A stretch of 64,000 bases of DNA from assembly GCF_008831285.2 (NCBI RefSeq), contig NC_045145.1, positions 11,034,802 through 11,098,801 on the forward strand, given 5' to 3'. The translations under genes and the position numbers were made by a program. Positions within the stretch are counted from its first letter, which is position 1, and each line of letters starts with the position of its first letter. Source of the DNA: Nymphaea colorata. Its lineage: Eukaryota; Streptophyta; Magnoliopsida; Nymphaeales; Nymphaeaceae. The notes under the pieces are model-generated. The model was given only the letters and a program-made list of their open reading frames with translations, was not told where the DNA came from and did not search any database. Below are positions 11,960 to 24,399 of this stretch, piece after piece.

Positions 11960-12265
11960 AAAAATAAAATCAATAAGGAAGTGTAAAACAAATCCATATA
12001 TTTGCGTTCCCACTCCACCCACCCCCCCAAAACACATACACGAGTATAGACACCATCCATACTGTTTTCATTATATATTCTATGTTGGTCCTCCTCTTCT
12101 TCTCTATGAGATCAGTATGAGTTGGTCGAACTAAAATAAACTCAATAAGGAGGTGTAAAACAAATCCATATATTCCCCTCACACACGCATCCCCCCTAGA
12201 GAAACCACCCATGATGTTTCCATTTTATATTCTATGTTGGTCCTCCTCTTCTTCTCTATGATTGA
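11960..12265. repeat. Tandem repeat of about 170 bp in CDKC intron 7
   Basis: Two adjacent units each contain CAATAAGGAGGTGTAAAAC (one base changed in the first), then a C-rich stretch, then TATTCTATGTTGGTCCTCC and CTCTTCTTCTCTATGA. The same pair is in copy B at about 32,195-32,510. Confidence 0.65.
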
Positions 12266-13250
12266 AACTTTCCTTTTCCTGATAATTCTAGCCAGAGCAG
12301 TTGAATAAAATATTTGAACTATGCGGATCGCCTGATGAGGTTAACTGGCCGGGATTTTCAAAGATTCCTTGGTACAATAATTCAAGCCTTCCAGACCAAT
12401 GAAGAGGTGTCTTAGAGATGTTTTTAAGCAGTAAGTACAAAACATATGAATAAGGTTTACAATGATTTGTAGTGTGAATTTGTCTTGAGGAGTTCTTTTT
12501 TTCACATTTTTTATTTATTTTGTGTTTGTTTAGTTTTGCGGTTTATCAGTGCTTTACCATCTTATTATTGTTATTGTTTTCATTTTACTTAGAAGTAAAT
12601 GTGCACCTGAGATGCAGTTATTTTTGCTTTCAGCTTCGATCGACATGCTTTGGAGTTGTTGGAGCGGATGCTAACTCTTGACCCATCTCAGGTATCACCT
12701 TGCTATTTTCTCAGAGTTTTGGAGGTATGAACTTTTTGTGACAAATGATTTAGTGTATGGATCTGAGTTCTGGCATGTGGGAGTAGCAAACCTACTCCTT
12801 GAATTCTTATAATTATTAAGTGGTGAATCCTGCTCCAGATCTGAACGTCCTTGCAAAACGAATGACACTATGCAAATAACATTGCAAGTTTGGCCTTGGG
12901 TGTCCTTAGCAGTTTTACTGTCAGATTTACTATAGACTTGTCAAGTTCGTAAGTTTCTAACTTTGGGCTCCCATAGCAGTTAATCTCTTTCTTGTTTTGA
13001 CAGTGAGCTCGGTAGTTTCCCTACGTCTGGAGAACGAGTCTCTACTTCTTATTTGTTAAGTAGCTCTGTGCATGTAAATGTCTTTATTTCTAGATAGGGC
13101 ATGATCTCTTATTTGTGGATTCTAATGATAGAGAAATCAGAAACTCCAAAATCAAATGAACTGTGTACTAGTATTTCCTTGGATTTCCTTTTGCAGCAAA
13201 AAGAGATGAAGGTTTTAGTTTATTGTTTGGTTACTCTTGCAACAGCCTCT

Positions 13251-13296
13251 CCCTCTCTCTCTCTCTCTCTCCATGTGTGTGTGTGTGTGTGTGTGG
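13251..13296. repeat. (CT)n(GT)n microsatellite, copy A
   Basis: A compound CT then GT repeat in the intron between CDKC exons 9 and 10. Its counterpart at 33,358-33,422 is longer. Confidence 0.9.
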
Positions 13297-13765
13297 TGCT
13301 GAAAAGGAAAGACCTCCTATAAACATGAATAACAACCTTTACAAGATTTTTCCAAGTTTAAGTTTTTTGAGTGAATATTTATTGTTCTAATTTCTTTTCT
13401 GCAAAAATCATACATGATACATGGCCATTGTATTGTCAAGTCATATAAATATTCCTATTGTTGGCCTCCAAGCTTCGTTTGTTCGGTACCATGCCTTTTT
13501 TCCAAGCCACTTGTGGTGATGAGAGTAATATAAGAAAAATCTCCCGCAGTTATGTAGTTCTCTGCCCATTCTCGTTGTCGAGTTACTATTTCAGTCTGCA
13601 TTTGTGAACAGGGTGTCAAGAGGTGAGGTTGTGGCACTAAAGCATTTGGTGACTGCTTCACTTGATTCTAAACGTCTTGCTGCTAGTGCTTTTGATAGCT
13701 TTCTGGAAAATTATGAATTACCCAACTAGCGTCTTTTCATCTACCAAAATGAAATAACTGCGATG

Positions 13766-14015
13766 TTTGGTTAGTATTTGGCATCAACTATTCACTAGCT
13801 GGACATCATAGCAAGCATTTGGCTAGTCGGATTATGGTCTATTTTTGAACTTGTCGTTGTCCGGTGGGATGTCATTGGAAGAATGTTGCCAGCAATTATT
13901 CAGCATTCAGTGTTGTCATTTCTTGTTTCTGGAACAAGCTGCAGTTAAGGACCTAAGGTTTAAAACGATGCTTGCTATGATGTCCAGCTAGTGAATAGTT
14001 AATCCGACTAGCCAA
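13766..14015. mobile_element. MITE-like palindromic element, copy A
   Basis: Two arms of about 50 bp face each other. ACTATTCACTAGCTGGACAT and CATAGCAAGCAT (13,787-13,818) have their perfect reverse complement at 13,968-13,999. The outer parts TTGGTTAGT and TTGGCTAGT (reverse of the right end) also match. Only about 150 bp separate the arms and there is no coding sequence, as in miniature inverted-repeat elements. I could not settle a target duplication. The homologous copy is at 33,893-34,143. Confidence 0.6.
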
Positions 14016-15177
14016 CTAATCAGTTCCCTGCTAAGTCACATTCGAATGAGGATATGGTCCCTGTACTCCCCATACCACAGATGCAGCACTGCGGTTACAG
14101 GGACATATCTGGATTCGGCTTTTTTCTTTTAACATTGTTTTTGGTTAAAATTGAAAAAGAAAGGGCAGCAAGGGAGGGTTTTTAGGAGAAAAGAGAGAGA
14201 GAGAAAGAGTACACAATGAAAATCTTTTTGCATGAACAGTTTTTTTGTTTTTGTTGTTGGGTGGGGGGTGGGGGTAGGGGAGAGACAGAGAGTTGGGGAA
14301 CTACAGCAGCATCCCCTTTTTTTCTTATAACTTTCTAAAATTTCTCTTCGAATTTTGTCAGGAAGAATTCTATTATTGTACATATTGAAATACTAAGACT
14401 GCATGTTCTGTTTCGATTTGCATTCTGTGTCTCGTTATTTCTATTTACAAGGGGTTCTCCAGCTGCTTTGAAGTCAAAACTAGAGACTAGAGTTTAGATG
14501 TGTTGGTACAACTCCTTCCTCGTAGCTATGATATTTATCTTGTTGAGATATAATGTATTCTTCCTTGATGTTCTTGCATTTCTCCAGTTTTTTTCTTTTC
14601 TTCTTGAAGTCTGCTGTTGATATTAACCTTTTTTTCTCTTTGCATCCTCTGCTGTTTGTGTTTGTCCATTAATGGTTTCATTTTATTATTTTCAGAGGAT
14701 ATCTGCAAAAGATGCACTTGATGCTGAGTATTTCTGGTGTGATCCATTGCCATGTGACCCTCAAAGGTACAAAATCTTTTGTTTATACAAAGTGTCACAA
14801 TTGATGGCCCTCTGGCAGCCAATTCTGGCCTTCCTCTTAGCTTGCCCAAATACGAGTCATCTCATGAGTTCCAGACCAAGAAGAAAAGACAACAGCAATG
14901 GCAGCACAAAGAAACAGCCAAGAGGCAGAAATTAAAGCATCCTCAACAGCATCAAGCTGGTGGATATGCTATTGGACCTTATCGACCTCAAGGCCGAGGT
15001 CCTGGTTATGCTGGAACCAGTATGCCTGGAGGTGGCCCTCCTAGAGCTGGAGCTGGTGCCTATGGCGTCGGGGCTCCAAATTATCCCCAATCAGGTCCTT
15101 GTGGCAATTCAAGTACTGGTCGGGCGCCCAACATGATGGGTGGTAATCGCAATCCACAATATGGTTGGCCACAGTAG

Positions 15178-18100
15178 TCTGGAAGCAAACTGAAGCATGA
15201 TCTGTTCAATATATCTGCGCACTTGACTGGTGATCCTACGTTCTGAAGAGAAGGGCTCTGCCAGGGACTTCCGCTTTCACCTCAAGTGGGTCGATGAGAA
15301 TTGGTTTAATGCACCAGAGGTAGTCCTACAAACCAGTGTTGGATATTTAAGAATATCCCTTGACCTGGATTTAATTCATGCACTTGTTTTCAGTTTTATG
15401 TGGAGAAAAAGGAGATGGTTAGGTATTTCATTACTATGCTGCTCCTTTGTCCTGCAGACAGAAATAGGGAAACAAGAATGTGTGATTTTCTCTTCGATGT
15501 TTATCATAACTTGACTGGCGATGATGAACTTGTCAGTATATGGATGGGTTATGTGGGTTTTGTCTTGTGACTGGAATCTTCCTAGTAGCTATGCAGTCCA
15601 ATTTCATGATATTCCTGTTTTACTTTTTTGTAAGTTCAAATATCGTGCTTGTTTTCAATTATGTTGGATTTGCAACATTATTTAGTAGTCTTCATTTTTT
15701 TTAGAATTTTGGATCTTTAGTCATTAACCTCACACAACATTGGTGGAAAGGTTTGCTTTGTTGTTTTCATTTTTTTTTTTGAGTGAAATTTTATATCTTG
15801 TAGTTGGTAATGGTTCAACTTAGTAAATATAGGTTCACTTCTTCGTTTTTAGGACTTGTTTATGTTCTTATAAACTGTTTTATTTTTTTTGCTTGAATTC
15901 TTGATTTATTTAGCATAGGGTGCAAGGAAGGAGTGATTGGATAGGCGGGGATAGAGTAGAATAGATGATTTGTATTTGATTTTTGAATTTGATAGTTCGA
16001 TTTTTGAATTGGATAGTTTGATCTTCCCTACTTCTATAAGAGAGCATATGAAGTTCTTCTTTAAGAGAGCATATGAAGTTCTTCTTCTACCTAACAAATC
16101 AGTCTTGTTTCATAAAAACTTCTCTTTTGGTATAGGAGAGTTCCTACTTGCAGGTGATATGCCATTTGATGTCAAGTACTTTTTTGAAAGAGAAAATTTT
16201 TTATTGTGCCTAAAAACATTTTAAAAGTGTCTTATCATGCAATGATATGCCTTCGTTTTGTTCTTACTACCTGCCCAAGTAAAAGGAAACTTTCAAGTTT
16301 TTTTATTGTCAATCATTAGAAGAGGAAATCTATAAAAATCCTATGAAACTGAGAAAGTCAAGACTAGGAGATGCTATTGACTCTAGCGATCAAGTGTATG
16401 TAAGGGTTTAGCAGGAAAATATCCTAAGAGAGAAGTCATAATGCCTTATAAAATATTGGCAGGTAGCAAAATAAGAGTTGAGAGATGGGCTCGGGGCATG
16501 TGTAGTTGTTCCTCTGGGTTAATAATCAAGAGTACCGGGTAGACATATAGGTGATTTATGTCTATGGCGCGAAGATAATGACTTATGAACTTTTGACGTG
16601 TTGAAAACCCGCAAGGTGAAACGGGTTGATATGTGACAAAACTACACATGACCACCAAAGCGGTGGAGTTTCGTAGTAGCCTTTGGGGTGGTGAGGTATT
16701 CCCTCAAAGGTGAAGGTCGGCCTGAAAAAGAAAATCAAAAGCAAGAAAAAATGAAAAGGCAAAAAGCCAAATGCAAAAAAAAAGGGAAGAAAAAGAACCA
16801 AACCCAAGAAAAACAAAAAAGGTGCCTGTCAAGAGATAAATGGCATGAAGGCTGAACTCAAAGGAATTGAAATGCGACACTCTTTCATGGATGTGCGATC
16901 CTTGGGTCAATATCTGCTCTTCCTTTTGATTTCCTAAGACGTTGAGGATGATTACTTTATGTTCATTTTTTAGAAATTTAAAGGCTTCCCCTCTAGAGAT
17001 TCAACAACATTGATGCGAAATGAATCCCGATGCTTGTACGGTATTGAGGGTAAATGAAGGGTATATCATTTGCACAACACGAGCACTTTCTGCTTATGAT
17101 TTAAATTGATGATTTATAAACTATTTAAAAGTAAACACTTGACATCTCTTGTAATGTTTCCTGACTTCATGGGCATATGAGGAACTCCCAGCCCCTCTCT
17201 GTTTTTGAAAAATGTTGTCCTTTTTATTACCAAACCGCTAGTCCATTCATAGAATAGATGAAACCCCTCAAACATATTTCACTCATGCTGAGTGTAATGA
17301 ATTTTCCATCTTCCCCTTTCCATGTTTCCATCACAATTTGTTTTCTTGTGAAGGCTAGGCAGTATTTTTGTTGATTTCTCTTTTCAGGTTTGCTTAGGAA
17401 AGGTTTTGAAAGAGTCGTTGGCCTTTTACTTTTTTATCATTATTTATTTATTTATTTTACATTGTCTGTGTCTTCTGATGCATGTAGCTGATGTCGAAGT
17501 TTAAAGCTCAACTCATCAGTGTTCTTGTGGATGTACAGTGGTTTTGGAAAAGCCGATTTATGTTGCACGAGAGTTTGATCTTGTACTTCAAAATCAAGTT
17601 TTTTATTTGAGTTCCCAACAAAGTTGTGTCATCCAATTTGATTTGAGTGAGTTTACATAAATTTTTTGGCTGAAACAGAAACTAATGGTGGCTGCAAAAG
17701 TTTGCACAAAGACAGGCAAATCCTGTCCTTGTTTGTTTGTGTTTTTTGTTCGTTAGCTTGTCATAATTGGTAGGAGTAGGAAGCCAAGTGTTATGCATGT
17801 ACATTGCCCGAGAGCTCGAAACCACTCCCTCTACAACGGAAATCTCCTACAATTGCAGAGATTGCTGTAGAATTCTATTCCAAAGCTGTGGATGTTTGGG
17901 TGACTTTAACATTTGATGATTGATTTGTTTTGCTTCCCAAGACATATCCCTTGGTTTTAGCTTATTTTATTGTAGGGAATCTAATCTGACCCTGTGGTTG
18001 CAAAGTTGATGTCGAAAACAGAGAATTGTTGCTAGAGAAATTTACATATATGTGCAGAAATTAGATTGCTTGCAGAAACCAAACAAGTTTCAACTTTCAA

Positions 18101-18513
18101 TTGGTCTCTCTTTTACTTGAATTGAGTTAGGATTTTGGGTGTGATATGACAGCTTAAGTCAGAGTCGTGTAGGCTTCTTTCACGGCCTTTCAAATTTGCT
18201 TATATTTAGGTCCAGTTAATTTAGAGAACATAGATTTCAAGTAAGGATTTTGGTTATTTTCTGTTTCATGTATATCGTTTTAAAGTGTTTATTAGTTGAG
18301 CTTAGAGTTCTTGCTCGTGAGTGGGTCTAAGTTGTAGGTTTATGCCCTTGTTTTTCTTTGTTCTCATTTTTTTTCAAGTTCGTCATTGCAGCCGCAGGCA
18401 CTTTTGGATAAATGTAAGGGCGGATGCATTCAGTGGAGGAGTTGGAGCACAAGTGAAAGATCTAAATTGACACAGGGTTGCCCTTTCAAGCAACCACACT
18501 TTAGGAATTGTTT
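15178..18513. other. Downstream tail of long CDKC copy A, no supported gene
   Basis: This is the former 3' untranslated and downstream region. It includes a run of GAAAAAGAAAATCAAAAGC-type purine sequence at 16,720-16,820 that gives spurious lysine-rich frames. The uninserted E2 target TGCAG is at 18,053-18,057. It is paralogous to 35,305-45,027 minus E5 and E2. Copy B has about 720 bp (35,776-36,500) that are absent here. Confidence 0.7.
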
Positions 18514-19093
18514 ATTTTTCAACTTCTGTAATTAAACTAGTAGCATCACTCTTGAAGAACCTTTTGACTTGTTTCTATATGAGGTAGTAAATGTGCATTT
18601 TTTGGTCTAACTTATTATCCGTTTGTTCCATGTGCTCGATCTTTACTTCCCACTTACTGGACTCTTATTTTCCTCAAACGGCACAAAACTGCTAGTTCCA
18701 CCAGTGATTTTGCAGAGGTTAGGGACCGACTTTTGTATGGTTTTTGGGTCAAAGTTGGGTATTGAACTTGACACTCTCAAAATTTCAGAATTTTTGGACC
18801 GAAGTTATAAAATTCTTACTAAACTGTTTCCTGTTAACTTGGTGCAGGAACTCAAAATTTCCAAATTTTATCTTTCTGCTTGCCAAATTGGAGCTCTATA
18901 GACGAGGTTGTTGTCAAGCTTGAATGCTCCAATGAATGGACCAACATGTAGCTACTTAGCAATGGCTTGTCTATTGGCCACACTTTTGGTCTCCCTAGAG
19001 TATTATGCATGCATTTTTTCTAGTTGGCATGTACTGTTGCATTTAAGTTTCAGTTGTGGTGTATTATTTATTAACTATATATACTCTTGTTAG

Positions 19094-19209
19094 GTGATCA
19101 ATCTTGCAAATTGTCCATCAATTGTTGGCAAGCATTTAGACGATGAGTGTCCTGAAGATTTCATCAAAGGCCTTATTCTCTTTGTTTCTTTTTTTCATGT
19201 TGATAAGAG
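19094..19209 (+). pseudogene. CHC: Clathrin heavy chain exon fragment (copy 3)
   Basis: Same exon remnant as at 7,913, with [18 protein letters not shown] to GAT changes the terminal Glu to Asp (VDKR). It lies in unit 1 of the 827-bp tandem duplication. Confidence 0.72.
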
Positions 19210-19253
19210 GTAATTCTTCTCTCTCTCTCTCTCTCTCTATAAATATTTCATTT

Positions 19254-19340
19254 GAAGGAAGCTTGTTGCTGTAGCTCAGAGAGACAGAGACTACAGAATG
19301 TAGACGATGAGGACGAGCAGGAAGAGACTTCAGACCCTCC
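19254..19340 (+). other. Truncated unnamed block (U2)
   Basis: The first half of the unnamed 65-codon block is cut at CAGACCCTCC by the junction of the 827-bp tandem duplication. Confidence 0.5.
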
Positions 19341-19920
19341 TTTTTTCAACTTCTGTAATTAAACTAGTAGCATCACTCTTGAAGAACCTTTTGACTTGTT
19401 TCTATATGAGGTAGTAAATGTGCATTTTTTGGTCTAACTTATTATCCGTTTGTTCCATGTGCTCGATCTTTACTTCCCACTTACTGGACTCTTATTTTCC
19501 TCAAACTGCACAAAACTGCTAGTTCCACCAGTGATTTTGCAGAGGTTAGGGACCGACTTTTGTATGGTTTTTGGGTCAAAGTTGGGTATTGAACTTGACA
19601 CTCTCAAAATTTCAGAATTTTTGGACCGAAGTTATAAAATTCTTACTAAACTGTTTCCTGTTAACTTGGTGCAGGAACTCAAAATTTCCAAATTTTATCT
19701 TTCTGCTCGCCAAATTGGAGCTCTATAGACGAGGTTGTTGTCAAGCTTGAATGCTCCAATGAATGGACCAACATGTAGCTACTTAGCAATGGCTTGTCTA
19801 TTGGCCACACTTTTGGTCTCCCTAGAGTATTATGCATGCATTTTTTCTAGTTGGCATGTACTGTTGCATTTAAGTTTCAGTTGTGCTGTATTATTTATTA
19901 ACTATATATACTCTTGTTAG

Positions 19921-20036
19921 GTGATCAATCTTGCAAATTGTCCATCAATTGTTGGCAAGCATTTAGACGATGAGTGTCCTGAAGATTTCATCAAAGGCCT
20001 TATTCTCTTTGTTTCTTTTTTTCATGTTGAGAAGAG
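19921..20036 (+). pseudogene. CHC: Clathrin heavy chain exon fragment (copy 4)
   Basis: Exactly 827 bp after copy 3. Contains [15 protein letters not shown] and ends GAGAAGAG/GTAATT, followed by (CT)n. Confidence 0.73.
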
Positions 20037-20090
20037 GTAATTCTTCTCTCTCTCTCTCTCTCTCTCTATAAATATTTCATTTGAAGCTTG

Positions 20091-20274
20091 TTGCTGTAGC
20101 TCAGAGAGACAGAGACTACAGAATGTAGACGATGAGGACGAGCAGGGAGAGACTTCAGACCCTCCTCTCCTTCACGCTTCCTTTTATCATCCCCTCCAGG
20201 ATTCTGTCGTTCACCTTGTCACCAGCTCTACCACTTCACTTTATCCTACCTCCCATCTGGACCATCCCTGGTAA
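20091..20274 (+). other. Unnamed 65-codon block (U3), with 5' deletion
   Basis: Starts TTGAAGCTTGTTGCTG, lacking a short GAAGGAAG segment present in other copies. It still carries the segment that encodes DPPLLHASFYHPLQDS in its counterparts and ends at LDHPW and TAA. Confidence 0.4.
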
Positions 20275-21290
20275 AGCATGTTTGTTAATCTATATTAGCA
20301 TGTCGGTACTTTGTTATGACTGCTAACACTTTTGTATTGTTTTAATTTTTTATCGCTTTTCTATTGTTTTAATTTACCAGATTATGGAGAATTTCCTGTT
20401 ATTTAAGGTTTGGATTCAGATCATGAGAAACCATATCCAAGGTCCGACTTTAAGCAATAGTTTATTATGTTTTTGAAAAGACAGATTCCAATCTCACAGG
20501 TTTGAATGCATATATTATACTATATAATTAGTTCAACGTATGTCATTTATGAAAAATTATATTAATTTTTTTCATCTGATTTTTGTTTTCAAATTTCTTG
20601 TTTATTTTTCATAATCAAATTTTTAGGTTTTACTTGAAGTGTTCTGAGGTAGAAATCAATAACCTGTCTATTATCAGCATGACTTCAATGGCTTTACGAT
20701 TATTTGCCTGTGACTTAACCAGTTGAGGTCATGCTTATGACTGATCGGTCACTACTTTCTAATTAATAGGGTCATTAATTAGCGATTAATTAATAAATAT
20801 GTGCAGTGGGGAACTAACTATTGCAGTTTATCATTTTATTATGAATTCATGTATTAGGATCCAAAGTTTGGCATATAAAAGTCTTCATAGAAGACTGGCT
20901 GTTTCCAGGCCACCAGCCAACAACGTTAAGGTGATGGTGGCAGCCCCAAGTTGGGCATTTGCTGAACCCGGCAGCTAACTAGCAGCCTCTTGTATTTTAA
21001 TGGCTAACTTATAGGCTCAATTGTTGACGTGGTGGATCGATCACCGTGTTCTTTCGCCACGGCACCTAAGGGTGGAGCCAGAAATTTTTTCTTGAAGAGA
21101 AACAAATTATTCAAAATATGAACCGAAATATCATTTTTGAAAACAAGACAAGTGTTTTCTTTTTAATTTATATGTAAATTTTTATTATTTTTTGTTTTTA
21201 AGTGGGGCCAAGGTCTTTGTTGCCTTGGCTCTGCCCCTGAACACTCTAATAATGATGAGAGTCTTCTTCTCATTGTTCTTGGATGTGCAG
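20275..21290. other. Cassette U3 spacer
   Basis: Same spacer as 8,263-9,231, leading to a lone CDKC exon 2. No gene is seen. Confidence 0.7.
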
Positions 21291-21390
21291 TAAAGTGTAC
21301 ATGGCCAGGGTGATCAAAACAGGCGAGATTGTTGCTTTGAAAGAGATTTTTGCTTTGAAAAAGATACGCATGGACAATGAGAGAGAAGGA
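21291..21390 (+). pseudogene. CDKC: CDKC exon 2 only (U3)
   Basis: Encodes VYMARVIKTGEIVALK followed by the duplicated ALKEIF segment and KIRMDNEREG. Glu to Val in AREI distinguishes it. At about 21,446 (GATGGATGCATTTT/TTCTAGTTGGCATG) the intron is fused to a new cassette head, so exons 3 onward are absent. Confidence 0.85.
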
Positions 21391-21525
21391 GTATGCCAAT
21401 TAGCTACTTTACTATCTAATAGGACATTTTTAGATGATGGATGCATTTTTTCTAGTTGGCATGTACTGTTGCATTTAAGTTTCAGTTGTGCTGTATTATT
21501 TATTAACTATATATACTCTTGTTAG

Positions 21526-21641
21526 GTGATCAATCTTGCAAATTGTCCATCAATTGTTGGCAAGCATTTAGACGATGAGTGTCCTGAAGATTTCATCAAA
21601 GGCCTTATTCTCTTTGTTTCTTTTTTTCATGTTGAGAAGAG
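21526..21641 (+). pseudogene. CHC: Clathrin heavy chain exon fragment (copy 5)
   Basis: Follows the junction at about 21,446. Same [15 protein letters not shown] exon, ending GAGAAGAG/GTAATT. Confidence 0.73.
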
Positions 21642-21646
21642 GTAAT

Positions 21647-21648
<2 letters not shown>

Positions 21649-21696
<48 letters not shown>
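21649..21696. repeat. (CT)n microsatellite
   Basis: About 24 CT units, the longest of the CT tracts that follow each clathrin fragment. Other copies have roughly 5-12 units. Confidence 0.95.
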
Positions 21697-21699
<3 letters not shown>

Positions 21700-21709
21700 A
21701 ATATTTCAT

Positions 21710-21907
21710 TTGAAGGAAGCTTGTTGCTGTAGCTCAAAGAGACAGAGACTACAGAATGTAGACGATGTGGACGAGCAGGGAGAGGCTTCAGACCCTCCTC
21801 TCCTTCACGCTTCCTTTTATCATCCCCTCCAGGATTCTGTCGTTCACATTGTCACCAGCTCTACCACTTCACTTTATCCTACCTCCCAGCTGGACCATCC
21901 CTGGTAA
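21710..21907 (+). other. Unnamed 65-codon block (U4)
   Basis: Same block as at 8,065, with substitutions such as NVDDVDEQGEASDPP and Leu to Ile in VVHIV. The frame is open to TAA. Function unknown. Confidence 0.4.
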
Positions 21908-22924
21908 AGCATGTTTGTTAATCTATATTAGCATGTCGGTACTTTGTCATGGCTGTTAACACTTTTGTATTGTTTTAATTTTTTAACGCTTTTCTATTGT
22001 TTTAATTTACCAGATTATAGAGAATTTCCTGTTATTTAAGGTTTGGATTCAGATCATGAGAAACCATATCCAAGGTCCGACTTTAAGCAATAGTTTATTA
22101 TGTTTTCGAAAAGACAGATTCCAATCTCACAGGTTTGAATGCATATATTATACTATATAATTAGTTCAACGTATGTCATTTATGATAAATTATTTTAATT
22201 TTTTTCATCTGATTTTTGTTTTCAAATTTCTTGTTTATTTTTCATAATCAAATTTTTAAGTTTTACTTGAAGTGTTCTGAGGTAGAAATCAATAACCTGT
22301 CTATTCTCAGCATGACTTCAACGGCTTTACGATTATTTGCCTGTGACTTAACCCGTTGAGGTCATGCTTATGACTGATTGGCCACTAATTTCTAATTAAT
22401 AAGGTCATTAATTAGCAATTAATTAATAAATTTGTGCAGCGGGGAACTAACTATTGCAGTTTATCATTTTATTATGAATTCCTGTATTAGGATCCAACGT
22501 TTGGCATATAAAAGTCTTCATACAAGGCTGGCCGTTTCCAGGCAACCAGCCAACAACGTTTAGGTGATGGTGGCAGCCCCAAGTTGGGCATTTGCTGAAC
22601 CCGGCAGCTAACTAGCAGCCTCTTGTATTTTAATGGCTAACTTACAGGCTCAATTGTTGACGTGGTGGATCGATCACCGTGTTCTTTCGCCACGGCACCT
22701 AAGGGTGGAGCCAGAAATTTTTTCTTGTAGAGGTACAAATTATTCAAAATATGAACCGAAATATCATTTTTGAAAGCAAGACATGTGTTTTCTTTTTAAT
22801 TTATATGTAAATTTTTTATTATTTTTTGTTTTTAAGTGGGGCCAAGGTCCTTGTTCCCTTGGCTCTGCCCCTGAACACTCTAATAATGATGAGCATCTTC
22901 TTCTCATTGTTCTTGGATGTGCAG
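21908..22924. other. Cassette U4 spacer
   Basis: AT-rich spacer homologous to 5,782-6,420 and 8,263-9,231. No gene is seen. Confidence 0.7.
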
Positions 22925-23837
22925 TAAAGTGACATGGCCAGGGAGATCAAAACAGGCGAGATTGTTGCTTTGAAAGAGAATCTTGCTTTGAAAAAGATAC
23001 GCATGGACAATGAGAGAGAAGGAGTATGCCAATTAGCTACTTTACTATCTAATAGGACATTTTTAGATGATGGATGCATTTTGTTTAGTTTTGACTTTTT
23101 TTTTGTTACAATTGCAGCTTCCTATAACCGCTATACGTGAAATCAAAATTTTAAAGAAACTTCATCATGAGAACATCATTCAGTTAAAAGAGATTGTGAC
23201 ATCTCCAGGTTCTATTTCCTCAACAAGGTATTCTTCAATTGTGATGCCTTTAGTTGGTCATTGATCTTATATTCTCTATATCTAATTCGCAGGACCTGAA
23301 AAAGATGAACACGGAAGGCCAGGTATTTCTTTGTGCATTTAAAATTCCATAATCATATTTTTTCCTTTATCTATTACATTTTGAAACATTAATTTTTGTG
23401 CAGATGGCAATAAATACAAGGGAAGCATTTATATGGTATTTGAATACATGGATCATAATTTGACTGGGTTTTCAGATAGACCTGGAATGCGGTTTACAGT
23501 TCCCCAGATAAAGGCAAACTTCTCTTTAGGTTAAGAAATTCATTTCCACACACTTAATTGTGGTCAGTATCTCAATTGAATATATTCTAATTTATATGAA
23601 TTTTTCTATGTATATCTCAGTGTTACATGAGGCAGCTGTTAATGGGACTTCACTATGGCCATGTTAATCAAGTTCTTCATCGTGATATTAAAGGTCACTG
23701 GACAGCATTGTTGTTGTTTTCACCCCATAGAATATACTGCAATGCCTTCTGGGCTTGTTTGTTTCCCTTCTAACTACTTTGGCGTCTTGCTTTCTCTCCT
23801 GTGCAGGTTCCAATCTTCTAATTGACAATGAAGGGCA
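22925..23837 (+). pseudogene. CDKC: CDKC kinase fragment, short copy B
   Basis: Paralogue of 6,421-7,330. Exons: 22,925-23,023; 23,118-23,208; 23,293-23,322; 23,404-23,513; 23,621-23,693; and 23,807 to about 23,837. It shares the 18-bp duplication in exon 2 and the break inside exon 6 (before CAAAGCATGG) with the first short copy, so both descend from one broken ancestor. A one-base deletion after AAAGTG removes the VYM frame of exon 2. Exon 1 is absent. Confidence 0.88.
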
Positions 23838-24148
23838 AAGCATGGACTGGAACTTACATGTGTGAACGAAAGGGTGATTTTGCCTTTGTCATGGTGTGCA
23901 TTTTTTGATCTTGTGTAGATTTTATGGGGATAGGGAGAGTGTGTGTTTTTCTTATTTTTTCTTTACTTGATCTTTTTATTTCAATGAAACAACTACAAGC
24001 TTGTTTTCAGTAAATGTGTCCCGTGGGGAACATAAGATGAGGTTATCCTCCAAGAGTTTACTAGATTTGGTTGTTGACAGGGTTGAAAGAAAGATTTAGA
24101 GGAATCTCCTTATTGTGGGTTCTGATTGTCAAATGTCTTGTTTTGCCT
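23838..24148. other. Non-coding sequence before E4
   Basis: Homologous to 7,331-7,645. It ends in TGCCT (24,144-24,148), the left target duplication of E4. Confidence 0.7.
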
Positions 24149-24387
24149 TGTTGACGGATCTTGATGTATGGGTCCGGGTCTGGACCCAATCCATTATGTC
24201 CTAGTTGGGCATAAATACCATTGTAAACCCTAATCTTGTGAGTTAATGAAGTTTCTAAGAGAGAGAGTCTAGCTGCTAGTGGGCGCCAGATCTCCTTACC
24301 CGTGGTTTTTTTTCCCTCTAGTTGAGTGTTTTTTCCACGTTACATCTGTGTTCGATCTTTGGTTCTTGTGCATCTATTATTTCTACA
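24149..24387 (+). repeat. E4 5' LTR
   Basis: Starts TGTTGACGG and ends TTTCTACA. It differs from the 3' LTR at many positions and several indels, so this is an old insertion. A TATA-like CATAAATACC is near 24,210. Confidence 0.94.
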
Positions 24388-24399
24388 TGGTATCAGAGC
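24388..24399 (+). other. E4 primer binding site
   Basis: TGGTATCAGAGC directly follows the LTR, matching initiator-Met tRNA. Confidence 0.92.

Larger units (their letters stand above)
18514..20165. repeat. Tandem duplication, unit about 827 bp
   Basis: Unit 1 is about 18,514-19,340 and unit 2 about 19,341-20,165. Positions 18,623 and 19,450, 18,908 and 19,735, and 19,094 and 19,921 match at a constant offset of 827. The join at 19,340 fuses the unnamed block (CAGACCCTCC) to TTTTTTCAACTTCTG. Each unit holds a 92-codon open frame (18,623-18,901 and 19,450-19,728) of unknown nature and a clathrin exon fragment. The two frames differ at only two residues, so the duplication is recent. Confidence 0.88.

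Noticed and set aside
18514-20165. Possible CRISPR-like or satellite array
   Set aside because: Only two long units of 827 bp; a simple tandem duplication. No short regularly spaced repeats anywhere in the window.
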